From: Stomorhina lunata
Taxonomy: Eukaryota; Arthropoda; Insecta; Diptera; Rhiniidae
Direction: 5' to 3'
Assembly (NCBI GenBank): GCA_933228675.1
Contig: OW121743.1
Span: 88,072,768 to 88,136,767 of the forward strand
DNA: 64,000 nucleotides
The translations under genes were made by a program, and so were the position numbers. Within the stretch, counting starts at the first letter, position 1; each line of letters starts with the position of its first letter. Shown in pieces: positions 23,331 to 35,745 of this stretch. Below the pieces are notes generated by a model. The model worked only from the letters and a program-made list of their open reading frames with translations, had not been told where the DNA came from and searched no databases.

Positions 23331-24590
23331 TGATTTTTGTTTAATAGTTCCATAAAAATGTCGAGAACTTCATATACTTAAAATAAAATGTCAATTTTTA
23401 TATGAATTTTTACAATTCAATAATCCTTATTGTAAAGTATTATAAAATTGTAAAATATGAGTTATATATAAACTAATACAACTATAAATTTTATTCGGAA
23501 CACAACTTATATATAAACAGAAGCTTATTTCCCACATTTCCTCTACTCGCATTTACTACCTATTTATTTGCTCCAATTTCTGACACTTATAAATTATTCG
23601 TTACAATATAATTTTAGTCTAAAACCCAAAAGTTCATTTCCCTTTAAGCTTTTGAATTTTACTCCTATATTTAACCACAAATCAATAAATACTCTACAAT
23701 TCTATTTAAGTTTTAACACACTTGTTTAACACACAAATTTTATGGCCAACTATTTAAAGAAAATTACCTTCCATTTACTGGGAATTGGTCATAGAAGTGG
23801 AACTAAGGGAAAATTTTAAAACATTACCTTAAACAAAAAAAATAGGTTAAATACCTGACCACTTAAAACCATTTATGTTAGCAAGTCTTTTTTTGCCACT
23901 TGTCCATGGCTACTAGTTTTTCTAATGCCATAAAGTTTAGAATGTTACACACGTGTTTAAAATAATGCTTATCTGGTCAAATGGGTTATGTGTAGTTTTA
24001 AACATTTTTAAGATTTTCAGATTAGATCAAAAAAAAAAAAATTGTTAAATTTATTAGAAATTTCTTTTCTACATTTATTACAACTTTAATATCAAAAGTA
24101 AGCAATTTTGCTGGTTTAAAATAATTGAAAGTTATGCCATTTTGCAGGCCAAAGGTTTGTACATTTTACTTCTTTTTCCCAACTTATTTGCTTCTTACAT
24201 TTCATAACATTATTTAAGCTAAAACATTACTTACCTTTTCTACCTTTTCTATTTTATTTAGGTTTTCTATTTCTTTTTTTTTCGCAATTTATTACCATTT
24301 ACGTTTTCTTTGGAATATTTTATTACATTTTTCTCTGGAAGAGTTTCAAATTCATGTTGATTTTATGTCTTGCAAATTTTTATTTATAACATTCGCTTTA
24401 GTGGCCTTTAGTGGAAGCAAATAGAAATAAACGCAAATTTCCTTTTCTAAAGCTAAGCTAAAAAAAAAACAAGTAAATAGGGTTATCAAGAGGGGAAGTT
24501 ATCCTAGATGAAAAGTTTTAGAAAATAGAAGTAGGAAGTTCGTTTGAAATATTTTACAGTTTGAAAAGCTTTTGTCTTTAAATAGATATT
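23331..24590. other. AT-rich sequence without recognised gene
   Basis: Mixed AT-rich DNA, including a somewhat less biased stretch around 23500-24480. No long frame, repeat period or conserved motif is recognised. Confidence 0.55.
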
Positions 24591-25022
24591 AAACCTTTCT
24601 AAAGAAAAATTGTCGATAAAAATTTTTCTGTGGAAAAATTTTTGATAAAAAAATTTTCTATAGAAAAATTTTTGATTTTTTGAAAAGTTTATATAGAAAA
24701 TTTCTGTGAAAAATTTCAAAACAAAATATTTTTCTATCGCAAAATTTACTCAAAAAATTTTTTTTAAATATTTTCTGTAGCATAATTTTCTAAAGAAAAA
24801 ATTTTGATAAAAATTTTCCATAGAGATTTTTTCATATAAAAATAATTTCTATAGAAATTTTCTCTAAAAGAAAAATTTTTAATAAAAATATTTTTCTATA
24901 AAAAAAAATTTTATAAAAAAATTTTCTATAGAAAAATTCTGTTAAAATTTTAAAAAATATTTTTCTATCGAAAAATTTTCTCCAAAAAAGAATTTTTTTT
25001 AAAAAATTTTTCATAAAAAAAA

Positions 25023-25445
25023 ATTCTACAATGGTTCTCAAAAAAAAATTCTTAAGAAAATTATTTGATAACAAAATTTTTGATACAAAAATTTTCTACA
25101 GAAAAATTTTCTATACGAAAATTTTTGATAAAAAATTTTCTAAAGAAAAATTTTTGACAAAAAAATTTTCTAAAGAAAAAGTTTTGATAAAAAAATTTTC
25201 TATAGAAAAATTATCGATAAAAAAATTTTCTATAGAAAAATTATCGATAAAAAAATTTTCTATAGAAAAAGTTTTAATAAAAATATCCTCTGTAGAAAAT
25301 TTTGATTAAAATATTATTAACAAAGACGAATATTTTTTTGTGGAAAAAAAAAATTCTGTAGAAAAAATTTTTATAAGAAATTTTCTATAGGAAAATTTTT
25401 GATAAAAACAAATTTTCTGTAAAAAAATTTTCTATCGATAAATTT
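25023..25445. repeat. Higher-order block within family B array, copy 1
   Basis: The block contains ATGGTTCTCAAAAAAAAATT, two CGATAAAAAAATTTTCTATA units, then AATATCCTCTGTAGAAAATT and TATTATTAACAAAGACGAA. It is repeated at 25800-26205 with small internal differences. Confidence 0.85.
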
Positions 25446-25799
25446 TTGATAAAAAAATTTTCAGTAGAAAAATTTTTGATAAAAAAAATTTCCTATAGAA
25501 AAATTTTTGCTAAAAAATGTTCTATAGAAAAATTTTTGACCAAAAAATTTTCTATAGAAAAATTTTTGATAAAAAAATTTTCTATAGAAAAATTTTTGAT
25601 AAAAAAATGTTCTATAGAAAAATTTTTGATTAAAAAATTTTCTATAGAAAAATTTTTGATGAAAAAATTTCCTATAGAAAATATTTTGATAAAAAAAATT
25701 TCCTATAGAAAAATTTTTGCTAAAAAATGTTCTATAGAAAAATTTTTGACCAAAAAATTTTCTATAGAAAAATTTTTGATAAAAAAATTGTCTATAAAA

Positions 25800-26205
25800 A
25801 TTTTACAATGGTTCTCAAAAAAAAATTCTTAAGAAAATTATTTGATAACAAAATTTTTGATACAAAAATTTTCTACAGAAAAATTTTCTATACGAAAATT
25901 TTTGATAAAAATAATTTTTGATAAAAAATTTTCTAAAGAAAAAGTTTTGATAAAAAAATTTTCTATAGAAAAATTATCGATAAAAAAATTTTCTATAGAA
26001 AAATTATCGATAAAAAAATTTTCTATAAAAAAAGTTTTAATAAAAATATCCTCTGTAGAAAATTTTGATTAAAATATTATTAACAAAGACGAAAATTTTT
26101 TTGAAAAAAAAAATTTCTGTAGAAAAAATTTTTATAAGAAATTTTCTATAGGAAAATTTTTGATAAAAACAAATTTTCTGTAAAAAAATTTTCTATCGAT
26201 AAATT
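25800..26205. repeat. Higher-order block within family B array, copy 2
   Basis: Same ordered landmarks as 25023-25445, offset 777 bp at the start. One unit is missing relative to copy 1 (a deletion between ACGAAAATTTTTGATAAAAA and the following AAAG units). Confidence 0.85.
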
Positions 26206-26403
26206 TTTGATAAAAAAATTTTCTGTAGAAAAATTTTTGATAAAAAAAATTTCCTATAGAAAAATTTTTGATAAAAAATGTTCTATAGAAAAATTTTTGA
26301 CCAAAAAATTTTCTATAGAAAAATTTTTGATTAAGAAATTGTCTATAGAAAAATATTTGATCAAAAAATTGTCTATAGAAAAATTTTTGATAAAAAAATT
26401 TTC

Positions 26404-26459
26404 ATTAAATAAAAGACTTGTCGAGCTTGAGCTCAAGCTCGACAAGTCTTTTATTTAAT
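26404..26459. repeat. Perfect 56-bp palindrome without spacer
   Basis: ATTAAATAAAAGACTTGTCG followed by AGCTTGAG, then its exact reverse complement, with the axis between 26431 and 26432 inside GAGCTC. It breaks the family B array. It has far more G and C than its surroundings and resembles no neighbouring repeat. A stable cruciform or hairpin is possible; it may also be a remnant of an inverted duplication or a sequencing/assembly fold-back. Confidence 0.95.
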
Positions 26460-27920
26460 TAATCAAAAAGGTCGAAAAATCACTAATATTAAAAAAATTT
26501 TCTATAGAAAAATTTTTGATGAAAAAATTTCCTATAGAAAAATTTTTGATAAAAAAAATTTCCTATAGAAAAATTTTTGCTAAAAAATGTTCTATAGAAA
26601 AATTTTTGACCAAAAAATTTTCTATAGAAAAATTTTTGATAAAAAAATTTTCTATAGAAAAATTTTTGATAAAAAATGTTCTATAGAAAAATTTTTGATT
26701 AAAAAATTTTCTATAGAAAAATTTTTGATGAAAAAATTTCCTATAGAAAATATTTTGATAAAAAAAAATTTCCTATAGAAAAATTTTTGCTAAAAAATGT
26801 TCTATAGAAAAATTTTTGACCAAAAAATTTTCTATAGAAAAATTTTTGATAAAAAAATTTTCTATAGAAAAATTTTTGATAAAAAAATGTTCTATAGAAA
26901 AATTTTTGATAAAAAAATTGTCTATAGAAAAATTTTTGATAAAAAAATTGTCTATAGAAAAATTTTTGATAAAAAAATTTTTGATGAAAAAATTTCCTAT
27001 AGAAAAATTTTTGATAAAAAAAATTTCGGTAAAAAAATTTTTTATAAGAAATTTTCTATAGGAAAATTTTTGATAAAAACAAATTTTCTGTAAAAAATTT
27101 TTTATAAAAAAATTTTCTATAGAAAAATTTTTGATAAAAAAATTGTCTATAGAAAAATTTTTGATAAAAAAATTTTCTATAGAAAAATTTTTGATTAAAA
27201 AATTGTCTATATAAAAATTTTTGATAAAAAAATTTTCTTTACAAAAATTTTTGATGAAAAAATTTCCTATAGAAAAATTTTTGTTAAAAAATGTTCTAAA
27301 GAAAAATTTTTGACCAAAAAATTTTCTATAGAAAATTTTTTGATAAAAAAATATTCTATACAAAAATTTTTCATGAAAAAATTTCCTATAGAAAAATTTT
27401 TGATAAAAAATGTTCTATAGAAAACTTTTTCATAAAAAAAATGTTCTATAGAAAAACTTTTAATAAAAAAATTGTCTATAGAAAAATTTTTGAGAAAAAA
27501 GTTTTCTTTAGAAAAATTTTTGACCAAAAAATTTTCTATAGAAAAATTTTTGACCAAAAAATTTTCTATAGAAAAATTTTTGATGAAAAAATTTTCTATA
27601 GAAAAATTTTTGATGAAAAAATTTTCTATAGAAAAATTTTTGACGAAAAAATTTCTATAGAAAATTTTTTCATCAAAAAAATTTCCTATAGAAAAATTTT
27701 TGATAAAAAAATTATCTATAGAAAAATTTTCGACAAAAAATTTTCTATAGAAAAATTTTTGACCAAAAAATTTTCTATAGAAAAATTTTTGATAAAAAAA
27801 TGTTCTATAGAAAAATTTTTGATAAAAAAATGTTCTATAGAAATGTTCTGTGAAAATTTTCAAAAAAAATTTTTCTGCAGAAAAATTTTTGTTTAAAAAA
27901 AATTTTCTACAGTCAATTCT

Positions 27921-29065
27921 AATAAATATATAGAGCTGTTGTGATGATATAGACAATAGTTTAAAAAAGTGGATCAAAACTCTATCATCATTTCGGGAAA
28001 AAAATAAGTTTAATTTTTAAATTTTAAAGCACCAAATTTTTCGGTAAATTTATTTTAAAAATTTCTTTCAATTTTGTTAAAAAAAAGTCATTATTCTAAA
28101 TGAACAAATTCTAAATTGACGATAATTATTTTATACAATTTCATATTTTTCATTTATTCCAATTTGGGCAACCTTCCCCTCTCCTCTTTCCAGCTCCTTT
28201 GACAACCCTTTTCTATTATCAACCCAAAACATTCACTAAAAATCGTTAGCAACAAAATTCTATATTTGTTTTAAGTTTAAATATCAGTAACTAAAAATAA
28301 TATTTATTTTTTTGTTGCTGCTTCTTCGGATAAAAATTCCTGTTGCTGGCAATTCTTATGCTGTTGTATTTATTTTTTGGCTTTTGCTGTTAACATACAA
28401 AATATATTGCAGCTGTTGTTAAGCATTAAGTTGGCAACATTCACACGTTTATTTGTTGGGTAATAAATTTTCATGAACATACAACTCCGACTATAAACCC
28501 CTAAGAAAAATAAAAAGTGAAAAACAAAGCTCCAACAAAATTCCAAAAACGAAAAAATTCATGTAAGTAAACAAAGCAGCCAAGTTAACTATATTTATGA
28601 GGAAACGCTTATCAACGTGGGTGGCTGGCTTGACTGGCTGGTTATTATTTTTTTGGAGACTCTTTATTCTTTTGATTTTTGTTCTGCTTTAAAGATTTTT
28701 TGAATTGAAAGGAACCAAAGTTTAGTAACTCTTTTAGTAGTTTATAAGAAAAATTCTGAAAAATTCTACGCTAAAATGCTGTGAAGAACACTTTAGTAAA
28801 TTTATTGTTATTATATGAATTTTATGCATGATGTTGTTGTTGTTAGTATATAGATTTAATTAAATTTTATGAGTTTCTGGAGATTTTCTGTTTTTCTTTG
28901 TCGTTCGCTAGGAGGGGTCTTTAGTTTTCATTTACGGCAAAACGTTAAGGAGTTAAAGCTCTAAATGGCAATAAATTGTTATTATTTAAAAAGGAGGGAA
29001 GGAAGTTAAATGATATTAAAGTAATTACTTAGTTTTAAGTTAAATTTAATACAACAAGAAATTAC
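27921..29065. other. AT-rich sequence without recognised gene
   Basis: Mixed sequence, one of the less biased parts of the window, with TTGTTGCTG-type triplet runs near 28310-28390 and 28830-28850. No conserved coding segment, splice pattern or RNA gene is recognised. Confidence 0.5.
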
Positions 29066-30604
29066 TATAAAAATTTTAACACGAAAATTTTTCTATAGAA
29101 ATTTTAACAGGAACATTTTTCTATAAAAATTTTAACACGAAAATTTTTTGATAAAAATTTTAACACGAAAATTTTTCTATAAAAATTTTAACACGAAATT
29201 TTTTGTACAAAAATTTTAACACGATAATTTTTCTATAAAAATTTTAACACGAAAATTTTTCTATAAAAATTTTAACACGAAAATTTTTCTATAAAAATTT
29301 TAACACGAAAATTTTTCTATAAAAATTTTAACACGAACATTTTTCTATAAAAATTTTAACACGAACATTTTACTATAAAAATTTTAACACGAACATTTTT
29401 CTATAAAAATTTTAACACGAAAATTTTTCTATAAAAATTTTGACACGAAAATTTTTCTATAAGAATTTTAACACGAAAATTTTTCTATAAAAATTTTAAC
29501 ACGAAAATTTTTCTATAAAAATTTTAACACGAAAATTTTTCTATAAAAATTTTAACACGAAAATTTTTCTATAAAAATTTTAACACGAAAATTTTTCTAT
29601 AAAAATTTTAACACGAAAATTTTTCTATAAAAATTTTAACACGAAAATTTTTCTATAAAAATTTTAACACGAAAATTTTTCTATAAAAATTTTAACACGA
29701 AAATTTTTCTATAAAAATTTTAACACGAAAATTTTTCTATAAAAATTTTAACACGAAAATTTTTCTATAAAAATTTTAACACGAAAATTTTTCTATAAAA
29801 ATTTTAACACGAAAATTTTTCTATAAAAATTTTAACACGAAAATTTTTCTATAAAAATTTTAACACGAAAATTTTTCTATAAAAATTTTAACACGAAAAT
29901 TTTTCTATAAAAATTTTAACACGAAAAATTTTCTATAAAAATTTTAACACGAAAATTTTTCTATAAAAATTTTAACACGAAAATTTTTCTATAAAAATTT
30001 TAACACGAAAATTTTTCTATAAAAATTTTAACACGAAAATTTTTCTATAAAAATTTTAACACGAAAATTTTTCTATAAAAATTTTAAAACGAAAATTTTT
30101 CTATAAAAATTTTAAAACGAAAATTTTTCTATAAAAATTTTGACACGAAAATTTTTCTATAAAAATTTTAACACGAAAATTTTTCTATAAAAATTTTAAC
30201 ACGAAATTTTTCTATAAAAATTTTAACACGAAAATTTTTCTATAAAAATTTTAACACGAAAATTTTTCTATAAAAATTTTAACACGAAAATTTTTCTATA
30301 AAAATTTTAACACGAAAATTTTTCTATAAAAATTTTAACACGAACATTTTTCTATAAAAATTTTAACACGAAAATTTTTCTATAAAAATTTTAACACGAA
30401 AATTTTTCTATAAAAATTTTAACAAGAAAATTTTTCTATAAAAATTTTTACACGAAAATTTTTCTATTAAAATTTTAAACGAAAATTTTTCTATAAAAAT
30501 TTTAATACGAAAATTTTTCTATAAAAATTTTAACACGAAAATTTTTCTATAAAAATTTTAACACGAAAATTTTTCTATAAAAATTTTAACACGAAATTTT
30601 TTCT
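29066..30604 (+). repeat. Family C 28-bp AT minisatellite
   Basis: The unit is CTATAAAAATTTTAACACGA plus AAATTTTT, exactly 28 bp, in roughly 54 copies with very low divergence. Changes are mostly single bases (GACACG, AACAAG, GAACAT). No frame stays open since the period is not a multiple of 3. It ends at the start of a conserved module shared with 58.8-61.9 kb. Confidence 0.95.
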
Positions 30605-30900
30605 ATAAAAACACAAAAATGTTCGATTTTGTAAAAAAAATTATATTTGTTAAATTTTTATGTAAAAAACTCCACAACCGTTGACAATATGAAAAAATTG
30701 TCTCATTAAGGCTTAAAGAAAATTTTGTGGTGAATCCGCTGGTGTTTCTTTCAACGAATTTAGATATGTCAGTTTCAAGATATGATAAAATCAATGGAAC
30801 GACCTCTGTGAAAAACCGTAATAATAAAAAAAATCGTATCCATAAAGTTTTAAATTTTGGGTGTTTTTGTATTTAGGGGCCCTTAATATATCCAAATAAC
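30605..30900 (+). repeat. Dispersed module M, uninterrupted copy
   Basis: Landmarks in order are AAACTCCACAACCGT, AAGAAAATTTTGTGGTGAAT, CCGC, CAACGAATTTAGATATG, TCAAGATATGATAAAATCAA, TGGAACGACCTCTGTGAAAA and TTTTAAATTTTGGGTG. The same order occurs at 58926-59011 and 61695-61865, but there a 2.7-kb array lies between CCGC and CAATGAATTTAAATA. I do not recognise the family. No protein domain is seen on either strand. Confidence 0.85.
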
Positions 30901-32400
30901 GAAACTTAGTTCAATAAAATAAACATTTTTCGATTTACGCGTATATTTATTGAGCATCCTCCTCCATTTTTAATAATGCTATATCTCGGAAACTAGAGCT
31001 AACCTAAAGCATTGAATTCATCGTACTTAAATTATCTTTACCTACTAGGGTTCCCTTTTGTCGGTAAAAAAAAGTTGTCAAAATCGAGCACAGTGTAATT
31101 GTGCAAGTGGTATTTTAGTTAGTTATTTCTATGAATAATATTTCAAAGAAAAATAGTCTATCAAAAGCATACACTATTTTTGTTAATCACTAAATAAAAT
31201 AACCTAAGTGACATCATGGTACTTTGAGTTTTATTAAGGGGACAATTAAAAACATGTAATATTTTAAAGAAGAAAAATAAAATTTAAAAAACGAAAGACA
31301 ATTTTGCCAGAAGTTTTAAAAAAATTTGTATTTTCTAAAGAAACAATATTTTTTTACATCCTTCCTTATATTCTTTCTCTAAAGTTTCCCTCCTCTGAAT
31401 GACCAACTTTGATCCCATAATTTTTTTATTACTATCAACCTTTTTTTATTAACCAACATTCCAATAATTATTGTCTTTATTCATGAGACCATAAAGAAAA
31501 TTTCCTATGAAATCAATAAATATTACCATAAACCACTTCAAGGTATTCGATTCCACAGAAAAACCAAACCATCTTGTGTCTTTGACTTTAATCATTAACG
31601 GAAATATTTATTTACGGAAAATACGTATTCGCATAAATTCAAACACTTGCACATATTTACACATATTCAAAGATTCATAAGTTTTTGTATTTATTGATGA
31701 TCAGAAGGAAAAAAGAGGTGGTTTAAGGGCCTTTTAGGAGAAATGTTTTAACGAGGGCCTACTATAACTTGAAAAAGCTATTACAATTTTAACAGAGTGT
31801 CATTGAAAACCAGAACTTATATAAAAAATTTTGTTCCTATAAGGAACCTAGGAGAACCATTCCTTGCTTAGTCTTTTCCACATTAATGCTTACTTTTAAT
31901 CTAAATCAATGATACCCAGTACAATAACAGTTTACATGTATAACAACAACAACAACAACTGCTAACACAAGAGATAGGAACATAGTAATGTTGGGCATCT
32001 CTGATCTTAATAGATGGGGGCGTATAATTGATAATTGAAGGGCATCTTTATAAAGAAGTCTAATACGAGAATAAAATATATTAAATTTAAAGCACTACCT
32101 ATTTTCAGATTTTATAAACTGGGATAACATAGCCTATTTTAAAGCCCCAAAATCAAAGGCCTTTAGAAATTTTTTTCACTGGATTATTAATATTTTTCTT
32201 TATTGTATGTAAAGCAATAAAGCATATTTGAATAACCAACACCATCTGCGTATGAGTGTTTATGCGAGTGTATGACCTTTTATGATAATAACACACCTAT
32301 ACATACTTAATTTTATCCTTTACTCAAATAAATTAAAAAAAAAGATACACATATCTAGATCAGAGTGACCCAGAACTTATAAAAGAAAATCAGACTTAAC
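30901..32400. other. AT-rich sequence, partly repeat-like
   Basis: The first 200 bases (TATCTCGGAAACTAGAGCTA, ACCTAAAGCATTGAATTCAT) look like the remainder of a dispersed repeat adjoining module M. The rest is mixed AT-rich DNA with a (CAA)n run near 31942-31960. No gene is recognised. Confidence 0.5.
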
Positions 32401-32735
32401 CAAAATACATACCAATATATATTGAGATTGTTTGTGTTTTTGCTACTGTAGATTTCTGGCTGGACACCCCTGCAAAGCTTGCAATCAAAGTACAGCTCGC
32501 AATTCTGAAGATAATTTGATGAAATTTGCCAAAGACAATTTTTTTTAAATTCGTCAAAATCGGTGTATTATTTAGGACACATCCCAAAGATCCCACTTCC
32601 CGAAATTGATATTTTGGTCACAAATATCAATATATTTTCATGAAATTTAGAAATAGCACTGCTTATATCAGCAGACATCACAGTACCAAAATCGGTCTAC
32701 ATTCGACCGTAGCTCACAAACAAACTCTTCAGTCC
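32401..32735 (+). mobile_element. Truncated mini-me/DINE-1-like fragment
   Basis: GGCTGGACACCCCTGCAAAG, CTTGCAATCAAAGTACAGCT, AAGATAATTTGATGAAATTT, CACTTCCCGAAATTGATAT and ATTTTCATGAAATTTA match, in order, the body of the complete element at 37156-37975. Both termini are missing. It abuts a family B array. Confidence 0.75.
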
Positions 32736-32739
32736 AAAC

Positions 32740-34110
32740 TCTATATTTTTTTTTGATAAAAAAATCTGTTTTTTTTAGATATTTTCGATATAATTTTTTA
32801 TAGGAAAATTTTTCGATTAAAATAATTTTTTATAGAAAATTATTCGACAAAAATATTTTTCTGTGAAAATTTTCGACAAAAACATTATTCTATCAAAAAA
32901 TGTTCTCAAAAAAAAATTTTCTATAGAAAACTTTTGGATTAAATTTTTTTTAAAGCCAAATTTTTTATATAATTTGTTTTCTATAAAAAAATTTTTGATA
33001 ACAAAATTTTCTTAGAAAAATTTTTGATCAAAACAATTTTGTATAGAAAAGTTCTTGAAGAAAAAAAATTTTCCATAAATATTTTTTATAAAAAAAATTT
33101 TATTAAAAACATTTTCTAGAGAAAAACTTTTAATAACAAAATTCTTGATAACTAACGTTTTTCTTTTTGAGCAAAAAATATTTCAATAGAAAAAGTTTGG
33201 TAAAAAAAAATTTGTACAAAAATTTTTGATAAAAAAAAATTTGTACAGAAAATTTTTAATAAAAAATTTTCTATAGAAAAAAATTTGATAAAAAAAATTG
33301 TATAGAATAATTTTTAATAAAAAAGTTTTCCGTACTATAATTTTTGATAAAAAAAATTTTCTTTAAAAAAATTTTCTACTGAAAAATTTTCTATAGAAAA
33401 ATGTTTGATAAAAAAAATTTAATACAAAAATTTTCCAAAAAAAAATTTTGATAAAAGAAATTTTCTATAGAAACATTTTTGATAAATAAATTTTTTATAG
33501 AAAAGTGTTTGATAAATAACATTTTTCTTTTTGAGTAAAAAACATTTCTATAAAAAAATTTTTGATAAGAATAATTTCTAAAGAAAAATGTTTGATATAG
33601 AAAATCAAATTGCATTTAAGTAAATCCAAAGCAGGCACCCCCAGGAGTCCACAGATTTCAACAAAAATTAGTAAAGCTCTTTTTTTTGTCAATTAATAGA
33701 CGTTTTCTATAGAAAAATTTTTGATACAAAAATTTTCTTTAACAAAATTTTGATAAAAATATTTTTACTCAAATATTTACTATAGAAAAATGTTTGATAA
33801 AAAAATTTTGTTTAAAAAAATTTTGTTTAAAAAAATTTTTAATAAAAAAATTTTCTAAAGAAACATTTTTGATTAAATAAATTTTCTATAGAAATATTTT
33901 AGGTAAAAAAAAATTCTATAGAAAAATGTTTGATAAATAAAATTTTTCTATTTGAGTAAAAAATATTTCTTTGGAAAATTTTCTATAGAAAAATGTTTTA
34001 TAAAAATATTTTCTATAGAAAAACTTTTGAAAAAAAATTTCTATAGAAAAACTTTTGATAAAAAAAATTTTCTATAGAAAAATTTTTGATAAAAAAACGT
34101 TTTTAAAAAG
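32740..34110 (+). repeat. Family B minisatellite with larger-scale period
   Basis: Degenerate 30-bp units mixed with islands. A marker ATAAATAACATTTTTCTTTT plus TGAGTAAAAAA recurs near 33155, 33513, 33932, 34679 and 35094, spaced about 360-420 bases apart once module N is discounted. An island near 33602-33690 (TCCAAAGCAGGCACC, AGTCCACAGATTT) recurs near 34789-34840. Confidence 0.85.
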
Positions 34111-34535
34111 GATTTATCGAAAATTTTGGGACATCAAACATTTAATTAAAAAGTTTTGCTGTGCTATATTGCACTAAAATCCCAATTTATTACAATTATT
34201 TATTCTTGTAATAAATAGTTTTTTTTTTAAAAGCCAAAAAATGTTGGTGGGAAAATCTTTCCTCGACGCTTTTCGATGGTTGGTTAGGCCATCTCATCAG
34301 GAGGATTATCCCTAATTCTAGACAAAGCGAAAGCCACACATTATATCTTATATTGAGGGACAGAATAAATACGAATTATTGTTGTGTCCAACAAATATCA
34401 ATATAAAGCGAAGATTATCATCTAAATAGAAACACACAAACATTTTTCAGTTTTATCATTTCCTTATTTCCCACACTTTTGTTGTTGCTTTGCTGGCGAC
34501 TAGGACAAAAATGATATAAGGGGGGTTCAAGGAAA
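34111..34535 (+). repeat. Dispersed module N, copy 1
   Basis: TATATTGCACTAAAATCCCA, ATTTATTACAATTATTTATT, TTCCTCGACGCTTTTCGATG, GTTGGTTAGGCCATCTCATC and GGACAGAATAAATACGAATT appear in this order and are matched at 40690-40955 with about one change in ten bases. The match ends near 34415. The following 120 bases (CTTTGCTGGCGACTAGGAC) are unique here. Family unknown; no coding frame. Confidence 0.85.
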
Positions 34536-35745
34536 AATTTGAAATTGAAAAATTTTGTATAGAAAAATTTCTGATAAAAAAATTTTGTATAAAAGAATTT
34601 TCTAAAGAAAAATTTTTGATAAAAGAAATTTTCTATAAAAACATTATTGATAAACAAATTTTCTATAGAAAAATGTGTAATAAATAACATTTTTCATTTT
34701 GAGTAAAAAGCATTAAAAAAAATTTGATTAGAATAATTTCTATAGAAAAATTTTTGAAATAGAAATTGAATCGAAATTGCATTAAAGTAAGTCCAAAGCA
34801 GTCCACAGATTTTAACCCAAATAAGTAGAGAACTAATAGACGTTTTCTATAGAAAATTTTTTTATAAAAAAATTTTCTATAGAACATTTTTTTTTATCAA
34901 AAAATTTTCTATAGAAATTTTTTTTTTATCAAAAAATTTTTTATAGAAATTTTTTTTTATCAAAAAATTTTCTATAGAAAAATTTTTAATAAAAAATTTT
35001 TAGTTAAAAAAGTTTGTATAAAAAAAATTTTTAATAAAAAAAAATTTTTAATAAAAAAATTTGCTAAAGAAAATTTTCTATAGAAAAATGTTTGATAAAT
35101 AACATTTATCTTTCACATTTCTATAAAAAACTTTTTGATAAGAACCATTTTTATAGAAAAATTTTCTACAGAAAAATATTCTATAGAAAAATTTTTGATA
35201 AGAAAAAAATTCTACAGAAAAATTTTTGATAAGAAAAATTTTCCATAGAAAAATTTTTGGCAAGAAAAATTTTCTATAAAAAATTTTTTTTTAAGAAAAA
35301 TTTGCTATAGAAAATTTTTTTTTAAGAAAAATTTGCTATAGAAAAATTTTCTATTGAAAAATTTTTGGCAAGAAAAATGTGCTATAGAAAAATTTTTGGC
35401 AAGAAAAATTTTCTATAGAAAATTTTTTGATAAGAAATATGTTCTATAGAAAATTTTTTGATAAAAAAAATATTTATGGAAAAATTTTTGATAAATAGCT
35501 TTTTCTATAGAAAAATTTTTGATAAAAAAACATTTTGGTAAAAAAATTTTCTATAGAAAAATGTTGATAAAGAAATATTGTATAGAAAATTTTTGGTAAA
35601 AAAATTTTCTGAAGAAAAATTTTTGTTATGACGAAATCATAAAAAATTTTCTATCGAAAAATTTTAATAAAAAATTTTATATAGAAAAAATATTGTATTG
35701 AAAACTTTTGAATAAAAAATGTTTCCATAAAAAAAGGCAAATCTG
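34536..35745 (+). repeat. Family B minisatellite continued
   Basis: Units GAAAAATTTTTGATAARAAA plus TTTTCTATA, with GGCAAGAAAAATTTTCTATA variants near 35240-35430. It shares the larger-scale marker and the island described for 32740-34110, so the two arrays were one before module N was inserted, or were duplicated together. Confidence 0.88.

Larger units (their letters stand above)
24591..27920 (+). repeat. Family B minisatellite with higher-order structure
   Basis: The most regular family B array: AATTTTTGATAAAAAAATTT plus TCTATAGAAA, exactly 30 bp. Variant units mark larger repeats. AAATTTTTGCTAAAAAATGT occurs at 25501 and 25711, and again at 26571 and 26781, each pair 210 bp (seven units) apart. 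A block starting ACAATGGTTCTC occurs at about 25028 and 25805, 777 bp apart. Because 30 is divisible by 3, frames of up to 236 codons stay open on both strands (for example 27267-27977 minus and 26773-27363 minus), repeating KFLIKKFSIE-like decapeptides. I regard these as artefacts. Confidence 0.93.

Noticed and set aside
24504..27977. Many 60-236-codon frames with KFLIKKFSIE-like decapeptide repeats on both strands
   Set aside because: The 30-bp period is a multiple of 3, so frames remain open by arithmetic. Both strands are open at once, and unit variants show no bias to silent changes.
29066..30604. CRISPR-like regular array
   Set aside because: Units are contiguous with no unique spacers, and the genome is eukaryotic; it is a 28-bp minisatellite.
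30603..30794. 63-codon minus-strand frame over module M
   Set aside because: The homologous module at 58.9 and 61.7 kb does not preserve it, so the frame is not under coding constraint.
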